Counted from the stretch's first letter, positions 17,977 through 26,777 are shown. The stretch is 64,000 bases of DNA from Chloroflexota bacterium (GCA_016209205.1 JACQWQ010000071.1:46409-110408); one strand, 5' to 3'. Translations and numbers: made by a program. Notes: generated by a model not told the origin, from the sequence alone.

Positions 17977-19082
17977 TTATGCTCCAGCGGCAGCCGGAGC
18001 CAGGGATCCTTTCGGTTTCGGCACGGAGCGTTTTTGAGCAGGCCAACCAGGGAGATCCACGCGCTCCAAGCCCCAGTCAAATAGATTACCCGGCTTGGAG
18101 CCAAAGAACCGCTCGGCGGCGGTCGTGCCATCGCTCCGCTGCACGAAATAATTGTGATTGCTTCGTCCCTCGCAATCGTCAGGGCTGCCAGTTTCTGGTC
18201 GCGGAGGCGATGCAGGCTGTGGTGTCGCAGCGCTAACTGTCCATTGCGACCTTCCACGCAGGAACTGGAGCGCTGAAAGAGTTCGGCGCACTCCTGCGCC
18301 ACCTGTTCAATCGCCCGCAGGTCTGCTGGGGGCAACCCCTTTAAGGGGCTGGCGGTGCTGTTGAGCGGTGCCAGTAACTCTGCGGCCCTTTTGTGGAGGG
18401 CGTGGCGTTGCGGTGCTTCGGCAGCCTTCTCCGCGACCAAAATGCCCTTGCCTTCATCGCTGGTCGACTGAACGATTTTCACCGCCAGCCCCGCCGTGGC
18501 TTGTTCCATCGTGTCAGTCCATTCTTTGGCCGTCCGACTCCCTGCATACTTCTCGACCAAAATGAAATCCGAGACCGGCTCAATCGCGACCAGACACGCC
18601 TCCGGATGAAAGGTCTCGTCCTCGCAGACGGTAATCTCTTTCGGGCGCATGCCGGCGGACAGACGTTGCTTTTCTGCTTGACCAAACTCCACCACCGCCT
18701 TTTCCAGGGTGGTGGAGACCTGCTGCTGCGAGCCGTAGGATGCCGCCACAAAGTGGTCGAGCCCGGTGAGTTCCAGAAACAAACACACCAGACGGATGCC
18801 GCACGGTCCCATCAACGTCATCACCAGGTGGGCGGCCAGGATCAAGCGCTGCAGAAAAGCCACCCCGACCGAAGACTCGAAAAAAGCGACCAAGTCGGGA
18901 TCCGCGTCGATGACCTCTTTACGCTGGAACCAGTGTTGCAGGGTACTGCGCGGGATGCCAAGGTCTTCCGCCCATTGTCGTTGACTGGGGATACGCGCAT
19001 AGCCCTGCTCAAACGCATCAAGTTTCTCGGCAATCTCTGCTCGCGACCACTGTTTTCGGTCGCTCGCGGTAGCTTCGGTCAC
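17977..19082 (-). pseudogene. DUF6399-type transposase, frameshifted
   Basis: The first frame (from MTEATASDRKQWSRAE) carries an N-terminal HTH (QRQWAEDLGIPRSTLQHWF) and the family core SSCVEGRNGQLALRHHSLHR. At about 18173 the family sequence jumps to another frame, which continues HNYFVQRSDGTTAAERFFG and ends at 17977. Removing 17 nt (18157-18173) restores an uninterrupted TIHNYFVQR reading. Unless a frameshift is programmed, the gene is broken. CTCCCC...GGGGAG forms a small hairpin upstream (19090-19107). Clear terminal inverted repeats were not found. Confidence 0.75.
18157..18173. repeat. 17-bp GAAGCAAT repeat insertion in transposase
   Basis: On the minus strand the inserted 17-mer is GCGAGGGACGAAGCAAT, with GATTGC and GCAATC forming an inverted pair across its edges. 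It shifts the transposase frame and shares GAAGCAAT with the element at 7085-7255. Confidence 0.55.
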
Positions 19083-19162
19083 GGCTGCACCTCCCCAAAT
19101 CTGGGGAGGTATTTTACCCGGACATCTTACGTTTGTCCGCTTAATCGGCTGTGCTCAACCGT

Positions 19163-19760
19163 TCAGCGGGCAGTGTCCCACAACCGCGTGGTGGCCGAAA
19201 CGAAGACCGAAGCCGACTTTTCTTGATGGAAAGGCTCTTGTTTCTGAAGGAGCAAGTTGGAGAGTGGGCCATCGGAGAGGCGGATTCCGACATGCTGCAA
19301 GAATTCCAGAATCTTGAGCGCGCTCGTGTTCATCCCGTAAGACCACACCAGCACGGAGGCTTTGACGCCCGGTCCGAACTCCCCTGCATAGCCTTTGGGT
19401 AGTTCGGCCAGATAGGTTTTGCCTTGGGCAGGCGAGTAGTATTTCTCCTTGAGGAAGCGAACATTGTCCGTGTGCAGAATGAGATCCTGCACGATGACGG
19501 CTTCGTGCCCTTTGAATTCAGCAGCGGGCGGTAGCACAGTGGGGTCAAGCGGCGCCACTTGCTCGCGGTCAACGTGAATCTGGTCAACCTTGCTACTCTT
19601 CTTCCACGCGTGGGGTTTGCAGACGCTGCCTCTCCGCTTGCGCTTCGCGCAGGTCGGCGGTCAAGTCCTCAATCAGGTTGAGCAGATGGATAATCGTCTG
19701 CCGTGCACCTTCACGGTCTTGGATGGCGGTGGGGTCAAAGTTGTCTAACCTGGCTCTGGT
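19163..19760 (-). pseudogene. IS66-like transposase remnant
   Basis: Fragments in more than one frame can be joined. The first is DPTAIQDREGARQTIIHLLN...ERQRL (about 19745-19600). A short disrupted stretch follows, then VDQIHVDREQVAPLDP and HEAVIVQDLILHTDNV to LEFLQHVGIRLSDGPLSNLL...EPFHQEK (to about 19200). This is the N-terminal half of an IS66/ISNCY-like transposase. The catalytic domain is missing and the reading ends at 19163 next to the DUF6399 pseudogene. It marks an old insertion hotspot between the sugar operon and the yciI/arsR pair. Confidence 0.6.
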
Positions 19761-19867
19761 TGCCCAAGGGTATTAGGGTTGCCATACTTATCGCAACATT
19801 TCCGCTTGCACGGTTGGCAGGTCGTGACCAGCGTGGGGGATGATTTCTGTTTTTAGGTGATATTCGC

Positions 19868-20125
19868 CTATTCGGGCAGCCATTCCTTGAGCCATTTCTG
19901 TTCGAGCAAGCCCTCCAAAGCAAAAGGATCCTGTTCGACGATCGCGGTTGCTTCGTCAAGGTTTGAAGCGCTAAAGATGATCAGTCCGCCCGTCCGGTCC
20001 GCGAAGGGACCTCCCCTATATTCCGATGCGCTAACGGTCTTCCAATACTTCACGTGAGCCGGAACAACCTGCCTGATTTCGTCGGGTGCGCCTCTGTTAA
20101 AGTAGAAATAGGCAAACCGCTTCAT
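19868..20125 (-). CDS. YciI-like protein
   Basis: The 85-residue protein has a YCII ferredoxin-like fold. Evidence is an N-terminal strand MKRFAYFYFN, HVKYWKTV (the conserved His), GGPFAD and a C-terminal QDPFALEGLLE..WLKEW. Family function is poorly known; some members are small dehydrochlorinase or sensor-like domains. It is coupled to the ArsR gene by ATGA and probably shares its promoter. Confidence 0.75.
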   Translation of the reverse strand: MKRFAYFYFNRGAPDEIRQVVPAHVKYWKTVSASEYRGGPFADRTGGLIIFSASNLDEATAIVEQDPFALEGLLEQKWLKEWLPE

Positions 20126-20478
20126 TCATCTTCTCCTTGCGGTAATGGACAGCTGGCTTCGAGCGTATCGGCGAGGCCGCGCAGCATCGTCACCAGATTG
20201 CGGCAGTCCACCCAGTAGTACACTTCCTGCCCTACCTTTTCGCTCTGCAACACGCCCACAGCCTTGAGCACTTTGAGGTGATGAGAAATCGCCGGGCGGC
20301 TGATACGGAAATTGGCGGCGATGTCGCCAACGCACAGGCGCCCTTTTTCGCCCAACAGCAAGAGCATTTGCACGCGCGTTCGGTCAGCGAGCGCCGCGAG
20401 CGTGTTCAGCGTGGTCGAGTCGAGAAAATCTCCAGCCGAACGTCTTGCGCTGCGCGCAGCCAAAATTTTCTTGGTCAT
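20122..20478 (-). CDS. ArsR-family transcriptional regulator
   Basis: The 118-residue winged-helix protein contains LAALADRTRVQMLLLLGEKG and the recognition region FRISRPAISHHLKVLKAVGVL, followed by the wing VGQEVYYWVDC. A CxC/CxxC metal site of the ArsR/SmtB type is not obvious, so the signal may be a ligand other than a metal. It is the first gene of a two-gene operon with yciI and divergent from the NifU-like gene. Confidence 0.85.
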   Translation of the reverse strand: MTKKILAARSARRSAGDFLDSTTLNTLAALADRTRVQMLLLLGEKGRLCVGDIAANFRISRPAISHHLKVLKAVGVLQSEKVGQEVYYWVDCRNLVTMLRGLADTLEASCPLPQGEDE

Positions 20479-20519
20479 AGTACTGTCCGTAAATTGGTAA
20501 ATACGTGTAAACGGGTTTA

Positions 20520-20547
20520 ATAATATCCGCTATGGACGATTTGTCAA
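20520..20547 (-). promoter_or_regulatory. Promoter of arsR-yciI
   Basis: On the minus strand, TTGACA (20547-20542), a 16-bp spacer and TATTAT (20525-20520) sit about 40 bp upstream of the arsR ATG. Confidence 0.55.
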
Positions 20548-20637
20548 GTGGTTCGTCCTTCGATGCGCGTGGTTGTTGCGTGCGGGGACATTTCGGGTTA
20601 CTATGGATTCGCCAGGTTGGAGAGGAGCACGAGTCTC

Positions 20638-20937
20638 ATGAACGTTCTGCAGAATTCATTTCCCGAAGAACCGGCGCGCGATCCTGAACTCAATGGGCTG
20701 CCGCGCCCCGCTTCGGAGGAAGAGCGGATGCGCTCGTTGGTTGACACGTTGAGCGCATATATCGAGTATTATCACGGCGGCGCCGTCGAAATGGTGTCGT
20801 TCGACGGTGAGACGCTCAAGATTCGGATGATGGGCGCATGTCTGGGTTGCCCCTTGTCGCCTCATACGCTGCACGGCTGGGTCGAGGGCACCGTGCGTCA
20901 ATTTTTTCCGCGCTTGAGAACGGTTGAAGCGGTCTGA
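20638..20937 (+). CDS. NifU C-terminal-like (Fe-S scaffold) domain protein
   Basis: The 99-residue protein begins MNVLQNSFPEEPARDPELNG and contains the NifU C-terminal fold: a long helix (MRSLVDTLSAYIEYYHGGAVEMV) and the CxxC motif GACLGCPLSPHTL. The Cys pair would hold an Fe-S cluster for transfer. An AGAGGAG site precedes this ATG, and a more upstream in-frame ATG lacks support. It stands alone, divergent from arsR. Confidence 0.75.
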   Translation: MNVLQNSFPEEPARDPELNGLPRPASEEERMRSLVDTLSAYIEYYHGGAVEMVSFDGETLKIRMMGACLGCPLSPHTLHGWVEGTVRQFFPRLRTVEAV

Positions 20938-20975
20938 GCGCGCGAGGAGCGGATGTCGCAAGCTGCGAGTTTTTT

Positions 20976-21221
20976 TCAGTCGCCCCGGTTTGCGAATTCT
21001 AACCGCCGCAGCGTCTCATTCCATTCCAGCAGCATTTCACGCGGCACCGGATGTCCATTCCACCAAAGCAACTGCGAGCAAGCCACCGCGCCTTCCGGCG
21101 TAAACTCGAAACAGGGGCTGCCACTCGTGCCGCATTCTCCTGCGTCACAGGTGAGACAAGTTTGAGCATTTGCCACGATCTGTTTCAGTTCACCCACTGT
21201 GGGTGTTAATGTTGCAGACAT
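20976..21221 (-). CDS. Small Cys-rich protein of unknown function
   Basis: The 81-residue protein starts MSATLTPTVGELKQIVANAQ, with GAGAGG just upstream. A cluster CLTCDAGECGTSGSPC (four Cys in 16 residues) and a later Cys in VACSQLLWW suggest metal or Fe-S binding. I do not recognise a family. It is convergent with the NifU-like gene, which may hint at a shared Fe-S role, but that is speculative. Confidence 0.5.
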   Translation of the reverse strand: MSATLTPTVGELKQIVANAQTCLTCDAGECGTSGSPCFEFTPEGAVACSQLLWWNGHPVPREMLLEWNETLRRLEFANRGD

Positions 21222-21414
21222 TTTTCCCTCTCTTTGTTTGCCGCGTTCGCTCGCGCTCAGCCGAGCCAAAAACCCGGGTAGAGAAAAAGCATAGCGCGCC
21301 GCCGAACCGAGCAAATCATACCAAGTCCGCTTGCACGCAGAAAGTTACACCTATCCCAAGTTTAACAGGACAGGTACGCGCACGGGGCGAGGAGGAACCT
21401 TGCCGATTTTCAGG

Positions 21415-22110
21415 TCAGGTCTTGTTTCGCCTTTGCGCGTCCAATACCATACCCACTCCAATCCCGGCAATCGCCGCGACGATGTAATTCAATTTGTACG
21501 GTAAACCGTAGGCGACCACGCCGCCTAACGCGGCAACCAGCGCCGCGATCACGTACGCGCGATTTTTCAACATCGGCATCACCAGCGCGATGAACGTCAG
21601 CGGCAGGGCGAAATCGAGCGACCATTCCGGCGGCACTTGCGCGCCGACGAAAATGCCCAGCGCCGTACTGACTTGCCAAAAACTCCACAGCGTAATCCCC
21701 GCGCCAAACAAAAACCAGTGCCGATTGCGCGCGTCGCCCGGTTTGTGAAAATGCGCGATGGCTATCGCGTACGCTTCGTCCGTCAACAAATACGCGAGCA
21801 GCCCTTTCCACAGCGGCGACAATTTTTCCAAATACGCTGCGACCGACGCGCTGTACAAGGCGTGGCGCAAATTCACGACGAGCACGGTGAGAATCAAAAG
21901 CAGCGCGGGCGTGGACGCGACGACGAGCGGCGCGGCGATAAACTGCGCCGAACCGCCAAAAATGATCGCCGACATGGCTTGGGCAAGCAGCGCGGGCACG
22001 CCGAGCTGCACCGCCAACGCGCCGTAAATAAAAGCGAATGGCGCTACGCCAATCATCAACGGCAATTCGGCGCGCACCCCGGCGAGAAATTCAGAATGGG
22101 AGGAAGACAT
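21415..22110 (-). CDS. azlC: AzlC-family branched-chain amino acid exporter subunit
   Basis: The 231-residue membrane protein has about six helices and the AzlC pattern FAFIYGALA...GGSAQF...LRHALYSAS near the N terminus. AzlC normally works with the small partner AzlD; no azlD-like frame is visible in the 190 bp downstream. It would export branched-chain amino acids or analogues. A decamer hairpin separates it from argH. Confidence 0.8.
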   Translation of the reverse strand: MSSSHSEFLAGVRAELPLMIGVAPFAFIYGALAVQLGVPALLAQAMSAIIFGGSAQFIAAPLVVASTPALLLILTVLVVNLRHALYSASVAAYLEKLSPLWKGLLAYLLTDEAYAIAIAHFHKPGDARNRHWFLFGAGITLWSFWQVSTALGIFVGAQVPPEWSLDFALPLTFIALVMPMLKNRAYVIAALVAALGGVVAYGLPYKLNYIVAAIAGIGVGMVLDAQRRNKT

Positions 22111-22118
22111 AATTGAGA

Positions 22119-22207
22119 AACCGCGAATCGCCGCGAATCTACGCGAATGTATTTTTTCTCATTCGCGTGGATTCGTGCGATGCAATGCATCGCGGCGATT
22201 CGCGGTT
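22119..22207. repeat. Decamer hairpin between azlC and argH
   Basis: Units of the form CGCGAATCGC, CGCGAATCTA, CGCGAATG (period 10) are mirrored downstream. Arms 22119-22136 and 22190-22207 are an exact 18-bp inverted repeat. Words are shared with 59508-59536. Confidence 0.7.
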
Positions 22208-22215
22208 GTCATGAT

Positions 22216-23607
22216 TTATTTCGCCAAAACTTTTTTGGCGTCTGCGATTTGTTCGCGCACCGCGCGCGGACTCGTGCCGCCAAATACATCGCGCGCTTTT
22301 ACCGACGCGTCGAAATCGAACACGGCGTACACGTCCTCGCTGAACGCATCCGACACTGCGCGGAATTCGTCGAGCGATAACGCGGATAATTTCACGCCGC
22401 GCGTCTCGGCTTGTTTCACCAGCGCGCCGACCAGATGATGCGCTCGACGGAACGGCACGCCGCGCCGCACGAGATATTCCGCGAGGTCTGTCGCCAACAT
22501 GCCCTCGTCCAACGCCGCGCGCATTGCGTCCACGTTCACGCGCAGCGTTTGGATCACGCCCGCGACGACCGGGAGCGTCATTTCGAGCGTATCCACCGCG
22601 TCGAACAGCGGCTCTTTGTCTTCTTGCAAGTCTTTGTTGTATGTCGAAGGCAGACCTTTGAGCGTGATGAGCAGAGCTTGGAGATTGGAGATGGTGCGTC
22701 CCGTTTTGCCGCGCACGAGTTCCAGCGCGTCGGGATTTTTCTTTTGCGGCATCAGCGACGAACCTGTGGTGTACGCATCGTCCAACGCGATGAACCCGAA
22801 TTCGGGCGCGGAATACAAAATCAAATCTTCGGCGAGACGCGAGAGATGAATTTGCAGCAGCGACGCGGCGAATAAAAACTCGGCAATGAAATCGCGGTCG
22901 CTCACTGCGTCGAGCGAATTTTCACTGACGCGTTCAAAACCCAATGCGCGCGCCAGAAATTCACGGTCAATGTGAAACGGATTGCCCGCCAGCGCGCCCG
23001 CGCCGAGCGGCAACACACTCGCGCGTTTTTTCGCGTCGGCAAAACGTTCGCGGTCGCGGTGGAGCATCCAAAAGAACGAGAGCAGATAATGTGAAAACAG
23101 AATCGGCTGCGCGCGGCGCACGTGGGTGTAACCGGGCATCAGAATCCCAAAATGCCGTTCGGCTTGGGCGACGAGTTGAGACTGGAGCCGGGAGACTTGA
23201 GACTGGAGGCGGTCAATCGCGTCCATCACATAGAGACGCGTGTCCGTGGCGACTTGATCGTTGCGCGAGCGTCCCGTGTGCAGTTTGTGCGCGGGGTCGC
23301 CGATGAGCTCGAACAAGCGGCGTTCGACGGCGGTGTGAATGTCTTCGTCGTCGGGCTGCGCAACAAATCCTGTTCCGGGCTCTGTCGAGGAAACGCCGCG
23401 CGCAAACTCGTCACGGATTTGATTTAACCCGCGTTCGATGGCGCGCATTTCCGCGTCGGTCAACAGCCCCGCGCGCGCCAACGCTTGCGCGTACGCGATG
23501 CTGCCGCGAATGTCCGCGTCGTACAATCGCCAATCGAAATAAAACGAATTGTTGAACCGCGCGACAAGTTCGTCCAGTGCTTTGTCGAAACGCGAACCCC
23601 AGAGCAT
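22216..23607 (-). CDS. argH: Argininosuccinate lyase
   Basis: This 463-residue fumarase/aspartase-superfamily enzyme releases arginine and fumarate from argininosuccinate. The family signature GSSLMPQKKNPDALE is intact, as are the N-terminal MLWGSRFDK and HTGRSRNDQVATD segments. Five heptamers at 23178-23212 lie in frame, coding LQSQVSRLQSQL in a helix. The ATG directly abuts an octamer array, and no purine-rich ribosome site is visible. It is the last gene of the argG-argH pair. Confidence 0.95.
   Translation of the reverse strand: MLWGSRFDKALDELVARFNNSFYFDWRLYDADIRGSIAYAQALARAGLLTDAEMRAIERGLNQIRDEFARGVSSTEPGTGFVAQPDDEDIHTAVERRLFELIGDPAHKLHTGRSRNDQVATDTRLYVMDAIDRLQSQVSRLQSQLVAQAERHFGILMPGYTHVRRAQPILFSHYLLSFFWMLHRDRERFADAKKRASVLPLGAGALAGNPFHIDREFLARALGFERVSENSLDAVSDRDFIAEFLFAASLLQIHLSRLAEDLILYSAPEFGFIALDDAYTTGSSLMPQKKNPDALELVRGKTGRTISNLQALLITLKGLPSTYNKDLQEDKEPLFDAVDTLEMTLPVVAGVIQTLRVNVDAMRAALDEGMLATDLAEYLVRRGVPFRRAHHLVGALVKQAETRGVKLSALSLDEFRAVSDAFSEDVYAVFDFDASVKARDVFGGTSPRAVREQIADAKKVLAK
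23178..23212. repeat. Heptamer array inside argH
   Basis: Five 7-mers (GAGACTG, GAGCCGG, GAGACTT, GAGACTG, GAGGCGG) are read in frame within the argH coding sequence. Confidence 0.75.
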
Positions 23608-23611
23608 TTGT

Positions 23612-23708
23612 GATAGAGAGAGGGAGAGAGGGAAAGATAGAGAGATAGAGAGATAGAGAGAGGGAGAGATGTCTCACTCCCTCACACACTCTCTCCCTCT
23701 CTCCCTCA
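23612..23708. repeat. GA-rich octamer array and CT-rich partner
   Basis: AGAGATAG-type 8-mers and GAGGGAGA words (23612-23670) are followed by CT-rich mirror words (23671-23708). 23620-23633 and 23694-23707 are exact 14-bp reverse complements. It occupies the whole argG-argH gap and may form a hairpin or triplex. Confidence 0.7.
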
Positions 23709-23712
23709 TAAA

Positions 23713-24945
23713 TCAGTCCCCAAACTCCAACTTGCCGAGAATCCCCTGGTTCACCATCGAACGCACGGTGATCGGCAGACCGAACAGGTTGATGAAACCG
23801 TCGGCGTGTTGCTGATTAAAGACTTCGTCGCGCATGAACGTGACGACGGATTCTTGATAGAGCGAGTACGGCGATTTTCGTCCGGCGGTGATGATGTTGC
23901 CCTTGTAGAGTTTCAATTTCACCGTGCCTGTCGTGCGTTCCTGCGTTTTGGTCACGAACGCGTCGAGGGCTTCGCGCAGCGGGGTGAACCACAAACCGTA
24001 ATACACCAACTCGCCGTATTTTTGCGCGACCAAATCTTTGTAATGCATCGTTTCGCGGTCGAGTGTCAGCGCTTCGAGTTCGCGGTGCGCCCAATACAAC
24101 AGCGCGCCGCCGGGCGTTTCGTACACGCCGCGCGATTTCATGCCGACGAGGCGATTTTCCACCAAATCCACGCGCCCGATGCCGTTCGCCGCGCCGAGGG
24201 CATTTAGTTTTTCGACAATCTGCACCGGCTCTAATGCTTCGCCGTCCACTGCCGTCGGCGTGCCCTGACGAAATTCAATCTCGACGTACGTCGGCTTGTC
24301 CGGCGCGTTTTCCGGCGACACGGAAAGTTGGAACATGTCTTCGACGGGTTCGTTCCACGGGTCTTCGAGTTCGCCGCCTTCGTGCGACAAATGCCACAGG
24401 TTGCCGTCGCGCGAATAGATTTTTTTGCTCGTTTGCGAAACGGGGATGTTGTGTGCGGCGGCGTACGCCAACGCGTCGTCGCGTCCTTTGATATTCCATT
24501 CACGCCACGGGGCAATGATTTTCATTTGCGGGGCGAACGCTTTGTACGTCAATTCAAAACGCACCTGATCGTTGCCTTTGCCTGTCGCGCCGTGCGCCAC
24601 CGCGTCCGCGCCTTCCGCCAACGCAACTTGCATTTGGTGTTTCGCAATGATGGGGCGCGCGAACGAAGTGCCGAGCAGATATTTTTCTTCGTATTTCGCA
24701 CCCGCGCGCAGGGTGGGATAAATGTATTCGGTGACGAATTCGTGTTTCAAATCTTGTCCGACGCATTTCGACGCGCCGCTCGCGACTGCTTTCTGCGCGA
24801 CGGCTTCCATATCATCGCCCTGCCCGATGTCGGCGGTATAGCAAATCACTTGGCAGCTGTAATTCTCCACGAGCCACGGGACGATGACCGAAGTGTCGAG
24901 TCCGCCGGAGTAGGCGAGGACGACTTTTTTGATGTTGGTGTTCAT
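23713..24945 (-). CDS. argG: Argininosuccinate synthase
   Basis: The 410-residue N-type ATP pyrophosphatase joins citrulline and aspartate. AYSGGLDTS (P-loop) is near residues 9-17, and [11 protein letters not shown] and [10 protein letters not shown] are intact. The start at [10 protein letters not shown] fits the family; a longer in-frame methionine lies in the F-type heptamer hairpin. It is upstream of argH and downstream of the LysX/ArgX gene, so this is an arginine-synthesis run. Confidence 0.95.
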   Translation of the reverse strand: MNTNIKKVVLAYSGGLDTSVIVPWLVENYSCQVICYTADIGQGDDMEAVAQKAVASGASKCVGQDLKHEFVTEYIYPTLRAGAKYEEKYLLGTSFARPIIAKHQMQVALAEGADAVAHGATGKGNDQVRFELTYKAFAPQMKIIAPWREWNIKGRDDALAYAAAHNIPVSQTSKKIYSRDGNLWHLSHEGGELEDPWNEPVEDMFQLSVSPENAPDKPTYVEIEFRQGTPTAVDGEALEPVQIVEKLNALGAANGIGRVDLVENRLVGMKSRGVYETPGGALLYWAHRELEALTLDRETMHYKDLVAQKYGELVYYGLWFTPLREALDAFVTKTQERTTGTVKLKLYKGNIITAGRKSPYSLYQESVVTFMRDEVFNQQHADGFINLFGLPITVRSMVNQGILGKLEFGD

Positions 24946-24963
24946 AAGAGAGTGCTGAGGTAC

Positions 24964-25013
24964 GAGGACTGAGGACTGGGCGCGGCACATTGCAAACTCA
25001 GTCCTCAGTCCTC
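24964..25013. repeat. Heptamer hairpin between argG and lysX
   Basis: GAGGACT repeated at 24964-24977 is mirrored by CAGTCCT words at 24999-25013 (exact 15-bp arms, 20-nt loop). It overlaps the stop codon of the upstream ligase gene. Confidence 0.75.
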
Positions 25014-25914
25014 ATTGCTGTTTGCTTGCAACTTGAATGAGATAGTCAATCAGTTTATTCGGAATATCTGCGCCCGTGGCGCTTTCACTGCCGCGAAATT
25101 CGGGCGTGGGATTGATTTCGTTGACGAGATAACCACGGTCGGGGTCTTCGATGACATCTACGGCGAGAAAACCACCGCCCACCGCGTGGGATGCCGCACG
25201 CGCGATTTTTTCCAGGTCCGCGTCGAGCGGACAGACCGTCGCGGTTGCGCCGCGCGCGGTATTCGTGACCCAATGCGCGGAGGCGCGATAAATGGACGAT
25301 ACGATTTCGTCGCCCATCAGAATGAGGCGAATATCACGCCCGGGTTTTTTGATAAATTCCTGCAAATAAAAAATTTCGTGCAGGAAATGTCCGAGCACGG
25401 ATTTGTGCTCGAGTAATGCTTCGGCGGCTTCGCGGTCATTCACTTTGGCGACCAATCTACCCCACGAACCGATGACGGGTTTGACGACAACGGGATAGCC
25501 CATGTTTTCGATCGCTTCGAGCGCGGCTTCGGGCGTAAAGGCGATTTCGGTGCGCGGGGAAGGGACGCCGTGACGTGTCAGCGCGGCGGTGGTGAGCAAT
25601 TTGTCGCCGCACAAAGAAACCACCGCCGCGCGATTGACCGTACGCACGCCCCACGAATTGAGAATTTCGAGCGCATACAAGCCGCGCGTAAATTCCATCG
25701 CGCGGTCGAGGATGACATCGTAAGGTTGAAATCTTGCAGGTCCCACGAATTGGACACCGTGAAGTTTATCGGGGTGCGCGCCGAACTGCGGCGTCAGATT
25801 AAAGACAATCTCGCGGTCGTCAATCAAATCATGCGCGATGCCGCGTTTGTTCAGCGCCTCGATGATTTGTTTCTCCTCGAACCGCACGCGCGAGTAAATC
25901 AAGCCAATCTTCAT
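25012..25914 (-). CDS. lysX: LysX/ArgX-type LysW ligase (ATP-grasp)
   Basis: The 300-residue RimK-like ATP-grasp enzyme ligates the alpha-amino group of aminoadipate (LysX) or glutamate (ArgX) to the C-terminal Glu of LysW. PVVVKPVIGSWGR is the ATP-binding strand, DIRLILMGDEIV follows, and NEINPTPEFRGSE near the end is the LysX-family signature. Position beside lysW and argG-argH suggests arginine (ArgX-like) or dual use; the sequence alone does not settle it. No ribosome site is seen between the ATG and the heptamer array. Confidence 0.85.
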   Translation of the reverse strand: MKIGLIYSRVRFEEKQIIEALNKRGIAHDLIDDREIVFNLTPQFGAHPDKLHGVQFVGPARFQPYDVILDRAMEFTRGLYALEILNSWGVRTVNRAAVVSLCGDKLLTTAALTRHGVPSPRTEIAFTPEAALEAIENMGYPVVVKPVIGSWGRLVAKVNDREAAEALLEHKSVLGHFLHEIFYLQEFIKKPGRDIRLILMGDEIVSSIYRASAHWVTNTARGATATVCPLDADLEKIARAASHAVGGGFLAVDVIEDPDRGYLVNEINPTPEFRGSESATGADIPNKLIDYLIQVASKQQ

Positions 25915-25918
25915 ACGT

Positions 25919-26011
25919 GGTCAGTAATCAGTAACCAGTAATCAGTAACCAGTAATCGAAGCATCCGACTACTGGTTACTGTTCACTGATCACTGTAAAC
26001 TGATTACTGAA
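25919..26011. repeat. Heptamer hairpin between lysX and lysW
   Basis: Five CAGTAAT/CAGTAAC 7-mers (25922-25957) are mirrored by TACTGGT, TACTGTT, CACTGAT, CACTGTA, AACTGAT, TACTGAA (25970-26011). The array fills the whole gap. Confidence 0.8.
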
Positions 26012-26012
26012 A

Positions 26013-26210
26013 TTATTCTCCCCAGTCCTCTTCTTCTTGCGGGGCAAGGTCGAGGGTGATGGGGTTGACGCCGGTGACTTCGAGTTCCGCGCCACAGTCG
26101 GGGCACGTGACGATTTCACCTTTCATCGTTTTGCCGGTGAAATAAACGTTGCCCGCGCATTCGGGACATTCGGCGGTGATTTGCGTTGTGCTAATGGTTT
26201 GAGCGAACAT
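26013..26210 (-). CDS. lysW: LysW amino-group carrier protein
   Basis: The 65-residue protein carries the growing intermediate of lysine and/or arginine synthesis. A zinc ribbon (CPEC at 15-18, CPDC at 36-39) and the diagnostic acidic tail EEEDWGE are present; the last Glu is the attachment point. ATG at 26208-26210 follows AGGAGGG. It is first in the minus-strand run lysW-lysX-argG-argH, which ties this carrier to amino-acid synthesis. Confidence 0.93.
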   Translation of the reverse strand: MFAQTISTTQITAECPECAGNVYFTGKTMKGEIVTCPDCGAELEVTGVNPITLDLAPQEEEDWGE

Positions 26211-26263
26211 GATGGAACCCTCCTCAGGGTTTTGCAACAGCGAGTCAACACCGGGGGGATGAG

Positions 26264-26355
26264 GTATACAGGTAATCAAGTAGATAGGTAGACAAGTAGG
26301 GGCAGTGCCTTGTGCCTGCCCTACCTGTTTCCTTGTATCCCTGTTCCCTGTTTAC
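26264..26355. repeat. Octamer array upstream of lysW
   Basis: 8-bp units (AGGTATAC, AGGTAATC, AAGTAGAT, AGGTAGAC, AAGTAGGG) are followed by CT-rich partner words (ACCTGTTT, CCTTGTAT, CCCTGTTC). The period-8 words resemble those at 11494-11580. Confidence 0.65.
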
Positions 26356-26663
26356 CGTCACCGCCCATGCGTTTGGAGCTGCGTCTCTGCATGGCTCGAA
26401 CCCATTTGGACCAAACGCGGGTGATCTTGACGCGCTGCAAATTGGTAGAGTGATCTAGCGACGAATGAATTCGTCACTATGGATAAAAAAAAGAACCAGC
26501 CCGCTGCATTGTGTCACTAGAGTGACGAGCAAACGGGCTGGCGATATGCCGAACGGTCTAACCTTGACTGTTCTGCAATTGAAACGCGCTAACGTCGCCA
26601 GCCCGCACAACGCGGGCGGCGCGGCAAACGGAAGCGATTCTCAAGCGCAACGAACAGTGTCAA
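26356..26663. other. Structured non-coding stretch, candidate RNA or mobile remnant
   Basis: I see no gene here. Stems include GCGTTTGG...CCAAACGC (about 26369-26418). There is a nested hairpin CCAGCCCG...CGGGCTGG around GTCACTagAGTGAC (26497-26541). CGGGCTGGCGA (26534-26544) also pairs with TCGCCAGCCCG (26597-26607), so two folds compete. CCCGCacaaCGCGGG follows. No tRNA, RNase P, tmRNA or SRP signature fits. Between lysW and the macroglobulin gene; strand undetermined. Confidence 0.4.
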
Positions 26664-26777
26664 CATTGGGGCGTTTATACACTGAATGTGCGTGGATGTC
26701 AAATTTCACGAACAAGTACCCATTGGGGCGTTTATACACTGAATGTGCGTGGATGTCAAATTTCACGAACAAGTACC
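26664..26777. repeat. 57-bp tandem duplication
   Basis: Two exact 57-bp copies (26664-26720 and 26721-26777), each starting CATTGGGGCG and ending AACAAGTACC. Open in some frames but without coding signs. Confidence 0.85.

Noticed and set aside
21222..21414. A missing azlD beside azlC
   Set aside because: No hydrophobic frame of about 100 residues is present in this gap.
26369..26418. tRNA-like piece (GGCTCGAACCC followed by GGACCA)
   Set aside because: The T-loop should read TTCRANY, the stems do not fit a cloverleaf, and no anticodon arm can be placed.
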